From JAJECS01 sp965243625 (lineage in GTDB: Bacteria; Chloroflexota; UBA11872): a stretch of DNA of 64,000 nt. The stretch is from the NCBI GenBank assembly GCA_965243625.1, contig CBDEVI010000002.1, forward strand, positions 434,001-498,000. The letters run 5' to 3'. The notes beneath the pieces were generated by a model that saw only the letters and a program-made list of their open reading frames with translations, searched no databases and was not told the DNA's origin. The position numbers and the translations under genes are program-made. Shown in pieces: positions 10,494 through 18,371 of the stretch; positions within the stretch are counted from its first letter, which is position 1, and every line of letters begins with the position of its first letter.

Positions 10494-10808
10494 TCAGTCC
10501 TGGTGCCAGACCTCGGGCGCGAAGAACATCTGGCCGTCGGCGTCGGTCAGCTCCTCGATCACGTCCTCGAACCACGCGCTCCAGCGGGTGTTGACGTCGT
10601 ACGACCCGATCTTGCCGAAGGCCGTGGCGACGTCCGGCTCGCACTCGGCGTAGGCGATGACCTGGAGTCCGCGGCGAAAGAGCGAGTAGTTGGTGAAACC
10701 CGACTCCTGGATGGCCTCCACCAGCTCCGGCCAGATCTCGTCGTGCCGTCGCTTGTACTCGTCTTCGGTGCCGGGCTTGATCTGAAAGGTGAAGCAGACT
10801 CGCTCCAT
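10494..10808 (-). CDS. rhaM: L-rhamnose mutarotase
   Basis: A 104-residue single-domain protein of the DUF718/RhaM family, about the length of the E. coli enzyme. RRHDEIWPEL places His22 exactly where E. coli RhaM has its catalytic His (RRHNPIWPEL); later NYSLFRRG and TRWSAWFEDVI fit the dimeric alpha+beta barrel fold. It would interconvert alpha and beta L-rhamnose in the cytoplasm. No rhamnose isomerase, kinase or aldolase lies nearby; the co-directional upstream gene is a BNR protein 81 bases away, so a shared transcript for an exotic deoxysugar polymer is possible (inference). Confidence 0.9.
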   Translation of the reverse strand: MERVCFTFQIKPGTEDEYKRRHDEIWPELVEAIQESGFTNYSLFRRGLQVIAYAECEPDVATAFGKIGSYDVNTRWSAWFEDVIEELTDADGQMFFAPEVWHQD

Positions 10809-10889
10809 GGGAAACCTCCGTGCGCTGGGATCGCCTGTCGTGCCGTGCAGAGGCTACCGCGCGGGCGATTTGGCTGCCGGACGGGGCGA

Positions 10890-12074
10890 TCAGCCCTCCT
10901 CGACGACCGTGGCTTCGATGCCGCGGTGCAGGTCGCGGTGGGTGTAGTAGTAGACCACCAGCACGCGGCCGTCCCGCAGCTCCACGGCCCAGGGATAGCC
11001 GCAATCGGAGGTCATGGAGTCGCTGCGCACGTTGAGGACGGGGCAGGTGTCGAGGTCGTCGCACTCGGGGTCGGTCACGCGAACCGTGCAGCCGCGTTGC
11101 CCGTCCCAGCGCGTCCCCGTGGTGACGAAGACGCGCCCGTCGCGGAGCGGCAGCATGTGGCTCGGGCTGCCGTAGATGGAGGTCGGACGCCACGGCGACC
11201 AGCTTTGGCCGTCGTCGTCCGATTCGACCCGCGCCACGATGGTGCCGCCCTGCCGTCCCGACAGTTGGATTCGCGGCGAGCCCCGCGGATGGCAGCGATA
11301 GAGAACCACCAGGCGACCGCTGGGCGTGCGGTGAATGGCCGGCTCGCTGAAGTGCACGACCGGGTCCTGGGCGATGCGGCCGCCGTAGGTCCAGGTTTCG
11401 CCGAAGTCGTCGGATACGCGCAGCATGCCGAAGTAGGGCTGCTCGCCGCGGGGACGCTCGGTGGCCTTGCTGGGCTTGAGCAGTCGACCGCCGGGCAGCT
11501 CCAGCAGCCCGCTGCGGCACACGCCGGAGTGTTCCGCGGGATGGCCCCACTCCGCGTCCGGCAGGCGGGGAAACCGCACGGGATTGGTCCAGGTGCGCCC
11601 GCCGTCGCGGGACCGCACCCAGAACGGGATGCCCGGTCGCGAGACCCAGATGCAATGCTGCGGCGATCCGACATCCGGCGCGTGCGGCACCGCGTGAAAG
11701 CTGAACTCGGCGATTCCCTGGGCGGGCACGAGCTCGTTGCTCGACGCGTGGAGCAAGATGCTGCCGTCCGAGAGCGTGTGGGTGCCAAAGTCGATCACCC
11801 CGCCGCGCGGATCGTTGGTGACCAGCCACGGCTCGCTCCAGGTCTGGCCCTCATCGCGCGACGCGACGGCGCGCACGTCGAAGAGCGGATGGCTGTGGTG
11901 GGCATGCCCGACATGCGGCGCGCGATGGAAGAGCACCAGCAGCTCGCCTTCAGGCGTGCGCACGACGTTGGGCGCGGTGGCGTAGTGCCCGGTCTCGCGG
12001 TAGACGGTGACGTGCTCGACGACGCGCCAGCTCATGGGGTCGGCAGAGGCGTGTTGCGGCGGTGGGGCATGCAC
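10890..12074 (-). CDS. BNR/sialidase-like protein
   Basis: Predicted 394 residues from GTG at 12074; an in-frame ATG at 12035 (MSWRVVEHV) is an equally good start. Asp-boxes are clear: SRDEGQTWSEP, SRDGGRTW, SDDFGETW and SDDDGQSW, consistent with a six-bladed propeller. The product lacks a leader peptide and a C-terminal binding domain, unlike the BNR protein at 5038. It probably acts on a glycan or glycoside in the cytoplasm, with rhaM just downstream. Sialidase activity itself is unproven. Confidence 0.8.
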   Translation of the reverse strand: MHAPPPQHASADPMSWRVVEHVTVYRETGHYATAPNVVRTPEGELLVLFHRAPHVGHAHHSHPLFDVRAVASRDEGQTWSEPWLVTNDPRGGVIDFGTHTLSDGSILLHASSNELVPAQGIAEFSFHAVPHAPDVGSPQHCIWVSRPGIPFWVRSRDGGRTWTNPVRFPRLPDAEWGHPAEHSGVCRSGLLELPGGRLLKPSKATERPRGEQPYFGMLRVSDDFGETWTYGGRIAQDPVVHFSEPAIHRTPSGRLVVLYRCHPRGSPRIQLSGRQGGTIVARVESDDDGQSWSPWRPTSIYGSPSHMLPLRDGRVFVTTGTRWDGQRGCTVRVTDPECDDLDTCPVLNVRSDSMTSDCGYPWAVELRDGRVLVVYYYTHRDLHRGIEATVVEEG

Positions 12075-12144
12075 GCGTCTCCGGTTCGGTGGTTGGTGGT
12101 TGGCAGTCTACGCGGCGTGGGCTGGCGCTGACTCTTCCGCCGTT

Positions 12145-12258
12145 GACCCCCATCCTGACCTTCCCCCTGCTAGGGAGAAGGGACCGGACTCCCGCTCGTG
12201 CCGGCAGACGGGTCCGGCTCCCTCTCCCTGCAAGGGAGAGGGCTGGGGTGAGGGTCAA
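12145..12258. repeat. CCCTCTCCCTGCAAGGGAGAGGG-type dispersed repeat
   Basis: Two head-to-head copies of a hairpin family. CCTTCCCCCTGCTAGGGAGA is followed by CCCTCTCCCTG with its complement CAAGGGAGAGGG and the tail CTGGGGTGAGGGT. Relatives are at 13631 and 60467, with a half copy at 17152. It lies between divergent genes at 12074 and 12319. Confidence 0.75.
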
Positions 12259-12318
12259 CCCCGTGATAGGCTGCCGCACCAGAAATCAGCCCGCGGATTG
12301 AGGGGAGGCGCGCCGGCT

Positions 12319-12684
12319 ATGAGTTCGTCACGGCAGGCGGCCATCGAGTCGTGCATCGCGCGGTTTCGCGCCGGCACGCTGACCGAATCCGACCTGCGAG
12401 ACACCCTGGAGTCGCTGGCCGACGACGAGGGCAAGCGCCAGGAGCTCCTATACGTGCAGGCCGGCACCGCGTCGGTCAACTCGGCGGTGATCGGCATGTT
12501 CATCGCGCGGGACGGTGAGATCGACGAGGGTCCGCCGAATCCTGACGACATGCCCTACGACACCGTCATGGACGCCTTGAACGACGGCTGGCGCATCATC
12601 AAATTCCCCGAGTTGGCCGTGATGCTGGACGAGACCAGGCTCCACGGACCGGGGGTCGAATTCATCCTGGAGAAGGTGAGGTAA
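12319..12684 (+). CDS. Conserved-looking hypothetical protein, 121 residues
   Basis: The start is ATG at 12319, with GAGGGGAGG about ten bases upstream; longer readings run through repeats and are unlikely. The protein has two parts: a helical N-terminus (SCIARFRAGTLTESDLRDTL) and a C-terminus with DGWRIIKFPELAVMLDE and GPGVEFILEKVR. No signal peptide or membrane segment is present. No family is recognised. It ends seven bases before the next gene, so it is probably co-expressed with the PhyH-like oxygenase and could be a regulator or partner of it (inference). Confidence 0.7.
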   Translation: MSSSRQAAIESCIARFRAGTLTESDLRDTLESLADDEGKRQELLYVQAGTASVNSAVIGMFIARDGEIDEGPPNPDDMPYDTVMDALNDGWRIIKFPELAVMLDETRLHGPGVEFILEKVR

Positions 12685-12691
12685 TCCCGCC

Positions 12692-13573
12692 ATGCGCACG
12701 CACGACTGCGAACCGACGCTCACCGATTCCCAGGTCCTCGACTTCTGCAAGTCCGGCTATCTGCCGCTGGAGGGCGTGGTTTCGGACGACGTGAACCAAC
12801 GCGTCGTCGACTTCATGAACGACCACGCCCCGCACATCGAGCCGGGCGATTTCGCCAACCACGAGCCCAACGAAATCCTCGACGAGGACTGGTTCGTGGA
12901 CGGAGTTCTGTGCAACCCCGCGGCGGCCGGCGCTGTGCGCTGCTTGCTGGGACCAGACTTTGCACTGCCCAGGATCATGTCGAGCCACCGCGTCCACATG
13001 CCGGCCCGCGCCTACGGCTGGCACCGCGACGGCGGCTCGCTGTCGAGCCACGAGCTGAACTACCTGCAGGTCTACTACTACCCGCAGGACACGACGGTGG
13101 AGATGGGCGCCACGGCCTTCCTGCCCGGCTCGCACCTGTACTGGCCCTTCGGCCAGGGCAGCTCCGGCCTCTACGGCATGTTCCGCGGCACCGTGTCGAG
13201 CGCGGCGCCCGCCGGGTCGATCTTCATCTCGGCGTATTCGGTGTGGCACCGGCGCACGAAGTCGACGGCTTCGGGCATTCGCAATCTGCTGAAGTACAAC
13301 TACTGGCGCACCACGGCGCCGCAGCGCGACTGGATCCGCGAGCCCGACTTCGATCCCGCGACGGCCGTTTACGGCCCCGGACCCGATGCGCCGCCGGCGC
13401 CACGACAGTCCTACCTGGCCGTGGCGCGCATGTACTTCTGGCTGTGCGGGCGCTTGGACGACTTTCAGGCGCTGGGCGGCCAGGGTTGGCCGAAGGTCGG
13501 ACCGGTGGACTACCGACCCTACGGCTTTCCAGGCGATCCGACGGACCCGCGCGTCCAGCAAAAGGCAAGCTGA
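12692..13573 (+). CDS. Phytanoyl-CoA dioxygenase (PhyH) family oxygenase
   Basis: A 293-residue Fe(II)/2-oxoglutarate oxygenase. The facial triad reads His111-x-Asp113 (GWHRDGGS) with distal His186 (YSVWHRRTK); Arg197 downstream fits the 2-oxoglutarate salt bridge. MGATAFLPGSHLYWPF is the usual PhyH core strand. These enzymes hydroxylate small molecules such as lipids, ectoine or secondary metabolites; the substrate cannot be read. It follows a small hypothetical gene by seven bases, and the DUF72 gene lies 160 bases downstream beyond a repeat. Confidence 0.88.
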   Translation: MRTHDCEPTLTDSQVLDFCKSGYLPLEGVVSDDVNQRVVDFMNDHAPHIEPGDFANHEPNEILDEDWFVDGVLCNPAAAGAVRCLLGPDFALPRIMSSHRVHMPARAYGWHRDGGSLSSHELNYLQVYYYPQDTTVEMGATAFLPGSHLYWPFGQGSSGLYGMFRGTVSSAAPAGSIFISAYSVWHRRTKSTASGIRNLLKYNYWRTTAPQRDWIREPDFDPATAVYGPGPDAPPAPRQSYLAVARMYFWLCGRLDDFQALGGQGWPKVGPVDYRPYGFPGDPTDPRVQQKAS

Positions 13574-13630
13574 ACCCGCCCGCAGGGACCCTTGCGCAAT
13601 TCCTCCCAATTGGTCTGGAGAGGAGGCCCG

Positions 13631-13699
13631 GGTTCCCTCTCCCTGGAAGGGAGAGGGTTAGGGTGAGGGTGATCCGGGGCTCGGGCGTGGGACGAGGAC
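13631..13699. repeat. CCCTCTCCCTGGAAGGGAGAGGG repeat
   Basis: Hairpin CCCTCTCCCTGGAAGGGAGA followed by GGGTTAGGGTGAGGGT and a GGCTCGGGCGTGGG tail. The same tail follows the copy at 60467, so the family has a fixed orientation with a conserved right flank. Confidence 0.8.
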
Positions 13700-13733
13700 A
13701 AATTGGGCAGAAGTTGCCGCAGGCGGAGGCGCG

Positions 13734-14528
13734 TTGACCACGCCGGGCCGCGTGATCGTCGGCACCGCCAATTGGAACGACCTGCGCGGGTTCTATCCGC
13801 GAGGGACGAAAGCAAACGAGAAGCTGGCGGCCTACGCCGCGCGGCTGTCGGGCGTCGAGGTGAACGCCACCTTTTTTCGCATGCTGAAGCCCGAAACCGT
13901 GGCCGGGTGGGCGGACCAGACGCCGGACGGGTTCATGCTGAGCCTCAAGGCGCACCGTTTCATCTCGGGATTGCTGCGGCATCCGGACAAGGCCGACGCG
14001 ACGGGATTCGAGCGGCATCTGGCGATGGCGCGGCCGCTGGTCGACGCGGGAAAGTTCGCCGGATACCTGCTGCAGTTCCCCGGCAAGCTGAGCGCGGAGA
14101 TGGACATCGAGCGGTCGCTGTCGGTGCTGCGCGAGGGCTTCGGCGACTTGCCGCTGGCCGCGGAGCTGCCGGACGCGCCGGACGACGACCTTCGCACGCG
14201 CGTCGCCAAGGCTCTGCGAACCCACGACGTTGCGCGGGTGCACCACGACTCGCTAGCGTCGGAGCGCGCGCCGACGCCGATGGACTCCGACGACCTGGTG
14301 TATTTCCGATTCCGTGGTCCGGCGGATGCTTCGAACGTCGGCGATGACGGGCGCGTGAGGTATAGCGACGGTGAGATCCGGGAACGAGCGGGTATCGTCG
14401 AGCAGGCGGCCGGTGGCGGGAGCCGATTGACCATGGTCGTGTGCTACGGCAAGAAAGACGTGGATACCGCCGACGCCGCGCTGCGGCTGACCGCCGAGCT
14501 CGAGCGTCGGGGAGTTGCCGTTGGCTGA
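13734..14528 (+). CDS. DUF72 family protein
   Basis: A 264-residue protein with the DUF72 TIM-barrel signature: GRVIVGTANWNDL followed by YPRG at the N-terminus, VEVNATFFRMLKPETVAGWA, then FMLSLKAHRFISG. TTG at 13734 is the best available start. The biochemical role of DUF72 is not settled. Its stop lies inside the start region of the next gene, a GNAT acetyltransferase, so the two are probably translated together. Confidence 0.85.
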   Translation: MTTPGRVIVGTANWNDLRGFYPRGTKANEKLAAYAARLSGVEVNATFFRMLKPETVAGWADQTPDGFMLSLKAHRFISGLLRHPDKADATGFERHLAMARPLVDAGKFAGYLLQFPGKLSAEMDIERSLSVLREGFGDLPLAAELPDAPDDDLRTRVAKALRTHDVARVHHDSLASERAPTPMDSDDLVYFRFRGPADASNVGDDGRVRYSDGEIRERAGIVEQAAGGGSRLTMVVCYGKKDVDTADAALRLTAELERRGVAVG

Positions 14529-15672
14529 GCAATCGCCGCGATCCGCGGACGTGCCACCTGTGCCCGACGGCTATGACGGGCCGCGGGCCTGTGACCCGCA
14601 TGAGTTCGGGGCCATGCTGGACCTGCAGAACCTGGCGCTGCGGACCCTCAACTCACGCGCCGGAGAGCCGCCGCGCATGCCGTCCATGGGCTTGGACTGG
14701 CCGCACGTCTACTACCCCGCGAACCTCGACAACATCCGCGTGATCACGCACGACGGGCTCGTGGTGAGCGCGGTGGCCATCGCCCCGACGACGGTCCGCA
14801 CGCCGCGCGGGCGGATCGAGCTTGGCGGCATCAACGGCTTCGTCACGCATCCGGACCACCGCCGGCTCGGCCTGGGAACCGCCGTGCTGCACGACGCGCA
14901 CCGGGTCATGCGAGGAAGCGGCCATCACATCGCCATGCTGGGCACGGTCAGCCAGAACTACTACCGCCGCTTCGGCTGGGAGATGGGCATGCGGCAGCGC
15001 AGCCACACGCTGGACCGGGCGAACATCGCGCTGCTGCCGCCAAGCCCCGACCTCGAGATCACCGAGGACTGGCGCTCGCACGTGGCGGCGCTGACAGCCA
15101 TGTACGCCCGCGAGCCCTTGGGCGCCGACCGCGACGAGCACTACTTCACGCTGGTGGCTCAGTCGCGGGCCGATCGCCTGCTGGTCGCGCTGCGCGACGG
15201 CGAGCCGGTGGCGTACGTGGCCGTTTGGCAGCGGGAGGTCCTCGAGACCGGCGGCGACGTGGGGGCGTCCGTGGCGCTGCTGCGGCGCGTGCTGCGCGAT
15301 ATCGACGATCCCAACACCAGCACCACCGACCGTCCGCCCGGCGAAAGCACGGTGGTGACGCTCGACGTGACCGTGCCCGAATCCGACGACGGCCTGGCGA
15401 GGCTGCTGCAGGAGACCGGCATCCCGTTCGGCCAGACCCATCACTACATGATCAAAGTGATCAACTTGGACTCGCTGCTGCACACGCTCGATTTGACCGA
15501 GGTCGAGGCGACGCCGTCCAACGACGGATGGCGGCTGCGGCGTGGCGACCGCACGCTCCAGGTCAGCGAGTGTGAGCTGGTGAAGCTGCTATTCGGTCCC
15601 GAACGCTTTCCCGACTTCGCGCCGGACCTATTCCCGCTGGAATTCTTCCAGTGGAAGCTCGACCGGATGTGA
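14515..15672 (+). CDS. Eis-like GNAT N-acetyltransferase
   Basis: A 385-residue protein. The acetyl-CoA site is seen in GFVTHPDHRRLGLGTAVL (about residues 110-127), followed by YYRRFGWEMG. After the first GNAT module comes a second alpha/beta region and a C-terminal segment of about 100 residues (ending FPLEFFQWKLDRM) that matches the SCP2-like tail of Eis-type enzymes. These hexameric enzymes acetylate amines, including aminoglycosides. TTG 14515 or TTG 14521 could start it; either overlaps the DUF72 gene. Confidence 0.85.
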   Translation: MPLAEQSPRSADVPPVPDGYDGPRACDPHEFGAMLDLQNLALRTLNSRAGEPPRMPSMGLDWPHVYYPANLDNIRVITHDGLVVSAVAIAPTTVRTPRGRIELGGINGFVTHPDHRRLGLGTAVLHDAHRVMRGSGHHIAMLGTVSQNYYRRFGWEMGMRQRSHTLDRANIALLPPSPDLEITEDWRSHVAALTAMYAREPLGADRDEHYFTLVAQSRADRLLVALRDGEPVAYVAVWQREVLETGGDVGASVALLRRVLRDIDDPNTSTTDRPPGESTVVTLDVTVPESDDGLARLLQETGIPFGQTHHYMIKVINLDSLLHTLDLTEVEATPSNDGWRLRRGDRTLQVSECELVKLLFGPERFPDFAPDLFPLEFFQWKLDRM

Positions 15673-15915
15673 CGACGGGGTCACCCTGAGTCCGTCATTC
15701 CGGCGAGGGTAGAGCCTCAAATCGAGTGGTAGGGGCGGGTCTCAGACCCGCCCGACTCCGAGCATCCGGCACGCTACAAGATTCAACCGGACTGGATTCC
15801 GGCTTTCGCCGGAATGACCGAGAGGTTTCGCAAGGGTCTTCGAAGGCGGGAATCCACCCCGCAAGTCAACCAACGAGTCGAAAGGGCCCACGCGTCCTGA
15901 GTCACCATGCGGCGC
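15673..15915. repeat. Intergenic repeat cluster between convergent genes
   Basis: Contains GTCATTCCGGCG (15694), a perfect-arm hairpin GGGGCGGGTCT / AGACCCGCCC (15731-15752) and ATTCCGGCTTTCGCCGGAAT (15796-15815), which is another self-complementary unit. It lies between the 3' ends of the acetyltransferase and a BNR gene and could serve as a bidirectional terminator, although no T-runs follow the stems. Confidence 0.7.
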
Positions 15916-17151
15916 TCACTGCCGCTGTGAGGTCAGTATCCCCGGATTCCACCTGATCGCGGTCACCTGGGTGTAGCCGATCGCCGCGTCCCACACCGTG
16001 CGCGCGGGCTCGTGGTCGCTCGTGCCGACGATCGAAAGCACGTCGCCGCCGTCCAGCGTCACGCTGGCGCTGAAGCCGCTGACGCCGCTGCCGTAGTAGA
16101 GGTAGACGGCCTCGTCGGCCCAGGTCTCGCCCGAATCGCGGCTCAGCATCACCCGTCCGCTCGGCGGGCCGGGGCCGTAGCGGGTGTCGTGGACGACGGC
16201 GATGGTCCCGTCGCCGGCGACCGCGGGCGCGCCGAAGCACTGGCCGAAAACGGTGGTGAGCTGGCGCAGGTTCCCCCAGGTGCGGCCGCCGTCGGGCGAA
16301 TCGGCCAGGAACACGTGCTTCCAGGCCAGATTGCCCCTCCGCGCGCCCTGCGGCTCGAGGTCGTCGGCGCGTTCGTCGGGCATGCGGGGCCGCTGGTAAC
16401 GCACCACCGCCAATAGCCGGTCGCCGCCCAGCTCCGCGACCGCGCCCTCGGTGCCCCAGTCGCACACGAGCGAAGGCTCCGACCAGGTATGGCCGCCGTC
16501 GCTCGACCTGAAGGCCAGCAGGTGCATGGCGCCGCTGGCGGGCGGTTCCCACACCAGGCTATCGCGGCAGCAAAAGAGCAGGAGCAGCGTGTGGTCCTCG
16601 ATCAGCCGCAAGGAGTGGTAGTAGCGCTCCTCATAGCGGGCCGGCAGCGTGAGCCCGGCATGCAAGCTCCACGTGCGGCCCTGGTCGGTCGAGCCCATGA
16701 TCTCGATGGGGTCGGTGAGAATGCCGTCGTTCGAGCCGACGTGCACCAAGGTTTCGTCGTCGAGAACGGCAATTGGACCCCGGTACGGATACATGTCGAG
16801 GCCCAAAGTGGCCGATGGTTCTCGTCCCGCCGCGTCGCCGCGCGGAGTGGCCGTCCAGGTGCGGCCCTCGTCGTCGCTGCGGCACATCAGCGAGCCCTGG
16901 TTGACGTAGATCGCGCCGTCCGGGGCGCGCGCGGCGTGGATCATCTGCGGGTGACCGGCGGGATCGTGCGGCAGGGTGGACTTTGCCACGGGGACGCGCC
17001 GCAACCGGCCATCCGCGGCATGCAGCACGTAGTCGGACGCCTGCATTTGGGCCAGGTCGTCGCCCGACGGCCAGGGCGCGCCGCCGAGGTTGCCGGTATC
17101 AGCCGGCGCGGCGAGCTTCATAGGGTCCGGCTCCGGGATCGGCATTGGCAT
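15916..17151 (-). CDS. BNR/sialidase-like protein
   Basis: A 411-residue propeller protein with Asp-boxes SDDEGRTW, STDQGRTWSLH, SSDGGHTWSEP, SPDGGRTW and SRDSGETW. The first ATG is directly against the GGGA ribosome-binding sequence; the second in-frame ATG (17145) sits five bases after it and is more plausible. No leader peptide is seen. This is the third BNR gene in 12 kb; the three share the repeat motif but little else and are not tandem duplicates. It probably acts on, or senses, a glycoside. Confidence 0.8.
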   Translation of the reverse strand: MPMPIPEPDPMKLAAPADTGNLGGAPWPSGDDLAQMQASDYVLHAADGRLRRVPVAKSTLPHDPAGHPQMIHAARAPDGAIYVNQGSLMCRSDDEGRTWTATPRGDAAGREPSATLGLDMYPYRGPIAVLDDETLVHVGSNDGILTDPIEIMGSTDQGRTWSLHAGLTLPARYEERYYHSLRLIEDHTLLLLFCCRDSLVWEPPASGAMHLLAFRSSDGGHTWSEPSLVCDWGTEGAVAELGGDRLLAVVRYQRPRMPDERADDLEPQGARRGNLAWKHVFLADSPDGGRTWGNLRQLTTVFGQCFGAPAVAGDGTIAVVHDTRYGPGPPSGRVMLSRDSGETWADEAVYLYYGSGVSGFSASVTLDGGDVLSIVGTSDHEPARTVWDAAIGYTQVTAIRWNPGILTSQRQ

Positions 17152-17215
17152 TCCCTCTTTTCTACCCTCACCCTAACTGTCTCCCCGGTCCAATTGGAAG
17201 GCGGAAGGTTGGGGT
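17152..17215. repeat. Half copy of the CCCTCACCCTAAC repeat
   Basis: CTACCCTCACCCTAACTGTC on the plus strand is the inverted form of the GGTTAGGGTGAGGGT tail seen at 13631; the hairpin itself is degraded (CCAATTGGAAGGCGGAAGG). It lies just upstream of the BNR gene start. Confidence 0.6.
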
Positions 17216-17255
17216 GGGGGGCATCGGCCGGCGTTCCCTGAGGTTTGCGCCCGGC

Positions 17256-17411
17256 CTAAGCGTCGTCGAGCGGCAGCTCCGGGGCAACTGCCGTCGGCGC
17301 CTCGCTCATGGTGCGCCGCGTCACGACGCGCCAAAGCCGGTATCCCACATCGAGCCCGACCCCGAGCACGATCGTCCCCACGATGACGAAAAAGACGATC
17401 GTCTCGGTCAT
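17256..17411 (-). CDS. 51-residue single-TM microprotein
   Basis: Small frame with an ATG at 17411 and TAG at 17256-17258. It encodes one strong hydrophobic helix, TIVFFVIVGTIVLGVGL (residues 4-20), then a basic stretch (YRLWRVVTRR) and an acidic tail ending PELPLDDA. This is the positive-inside pattern of a membrane-anchored microprotein with a cytoplasmic tail. It follows the DapA-like gene on the same strand after 26 bases, so it may be the last gene of that unit. No family is recognised. Confidence 0.5.
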   Translation of the reverse strand: MTETIVFFVIVGTIVLGVGLDVGYRLWRVVTRRTMSEAPTAVAPELPLDDA

Positions 17412-17437
17412 GGGCGCATCATGCCGGGTGCGGGAGG

Positions 17438-18301
17438 TCAGCCGATGCCAAGCGTCTCACAGAGCCGGTCCAGCTTGCGCAGCGCCTCGGCGTCCAGGCA
17501 GCTCTCCGCCGGCGCGCGGAAGTGACTGTGGGCGATCACGCCCTCGCGCCGCAGCATCTCCTTGTATACCGCCCCGCCGATGGCATTGAGGGGCGCGATC
17601 TCGCGCTGCCAGGTCTCGCGCGCAGCGTCGCGATTGCCCGCGTGCCACAGGTCCCAGATGCGCGCGAACGAGCCGACCAGGGCGGCGTGCGGCATGGTGC
17701 CCTGCGACCCGATTTCCAGCTCCTCGATGAGCGCGCCGCCGCTGGCGCCGCCGATGATTGTGACCCGATCGCCGGCCGCGGCGATGGCCTCGGCGACGGA
17801 TTCCGCCGGCGGCGCGCTCTCGACCTTGGCGTATTGGATTTGCGGCACGGCCCGGGCCAGCGCCGCCAGCTCGTCGCCCGAAAGGTGAGCGCCGGTCATC
17901 ACCTGCAGGACGATGGGAATGTGGATGGCCGAGGCGACGGTCCGGAAATAGCCGTGCAGCTCCGCTTCCGCGAGGCCGTTGGCCGGAGGAATCAGCATCA
18001 CCGCCGCCGCGCCGAGCGCCTCGGCCTCCCGGCTGGCGCGCACGGCCAGCACGGTGGACGGATATCCAGTTGACATAACAACCGGAATGCGCCCCCGTGC
18101 CTGGTCGATGGTGACCCGCGCCACCAGCGTGCGCTCGGCCTCGCTCAGCTTGGGCATCTCGCTGCCGAACGCGATTCCCAGGCCATGCGCGCCGGCGTCG
18201 ATGCAGTAGTCCACCTCGCGGCGCAGGCTCTCCTCGTCCACCCGGTCCTCGAGGTCGAACGGCGTCTTGAGAATCGGAATGACGCCGCGGATTTCGGCCA
18301 T
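17438..18301 (-). CDS. Dihydrodipicolinate synthase/N-acetylneuraminate lyase family aldolase
   Basis: A 287-residue TIM-barrel class I aldolase. The Schiff-base lysine is Lys159 in QIQYAKVES. The N-terminal region (GVIPILKTPFD) and LGIAFGSEMPKLSEAER fit the family. The usual catalytic Tyr in the YN-x-P strand is replaced: the segment reads IVLQVMTG with Gln133, so classical DapA or NanA chemistry is doubtful. It is divergently transcribed from a zinc-dependent dehydrogenase 70 bases away, which suggests joint catabolism of a sugar acid (inference). Confidence 0.85.
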   Translation of the reverse strand: MAEIRGVIPILKTPFDLEDRVDEESLRREVDYCIDAGAHGLGIAFGSEMPKLSEAERTLVARVTIDQARGRIPVVMSTGYPSTVLAVRASREAEALGAAAVMLIPPANGLAEAELHGYFRTVASAIHIPIVLQVMTGAHLSGDELAALARAVPQIQYAKVESAPPAESVAEAIAAAGDRVTIIGGASGGALIEELEIGSQGTMPHAALVGSFARIWDLWHAGNRDAARETWQREIAPLNAIGGAVYKEMLRREGVIAHSHFRAPAESCLDAEALRKLDRLCETLGIG

Positions 18302-18371
18302 GGCCTACCGCTCTAAGAGTCTGCTCGCCGGCATTGTTAGCAAAGGACGCCGGAGGGGCATACTGAAGCCA
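18302..18371 (+). promoter_or_regulatory. Divergent intergenic region with possible leaderless promoter
   Basis: Seventy bases between divergent start codons. For the plus strand, TTGTTA (18334) and CATACT (18359-18364) resemble -35 and -10 boxes with a 19-base spacer; the -10 ends seven bases before the dehydrogenase ATG, which would give a leaderless mRNA. No ribosome-binding sequence precedes that ATG, in agreement. Weak evidence. Confidence 0.3.
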
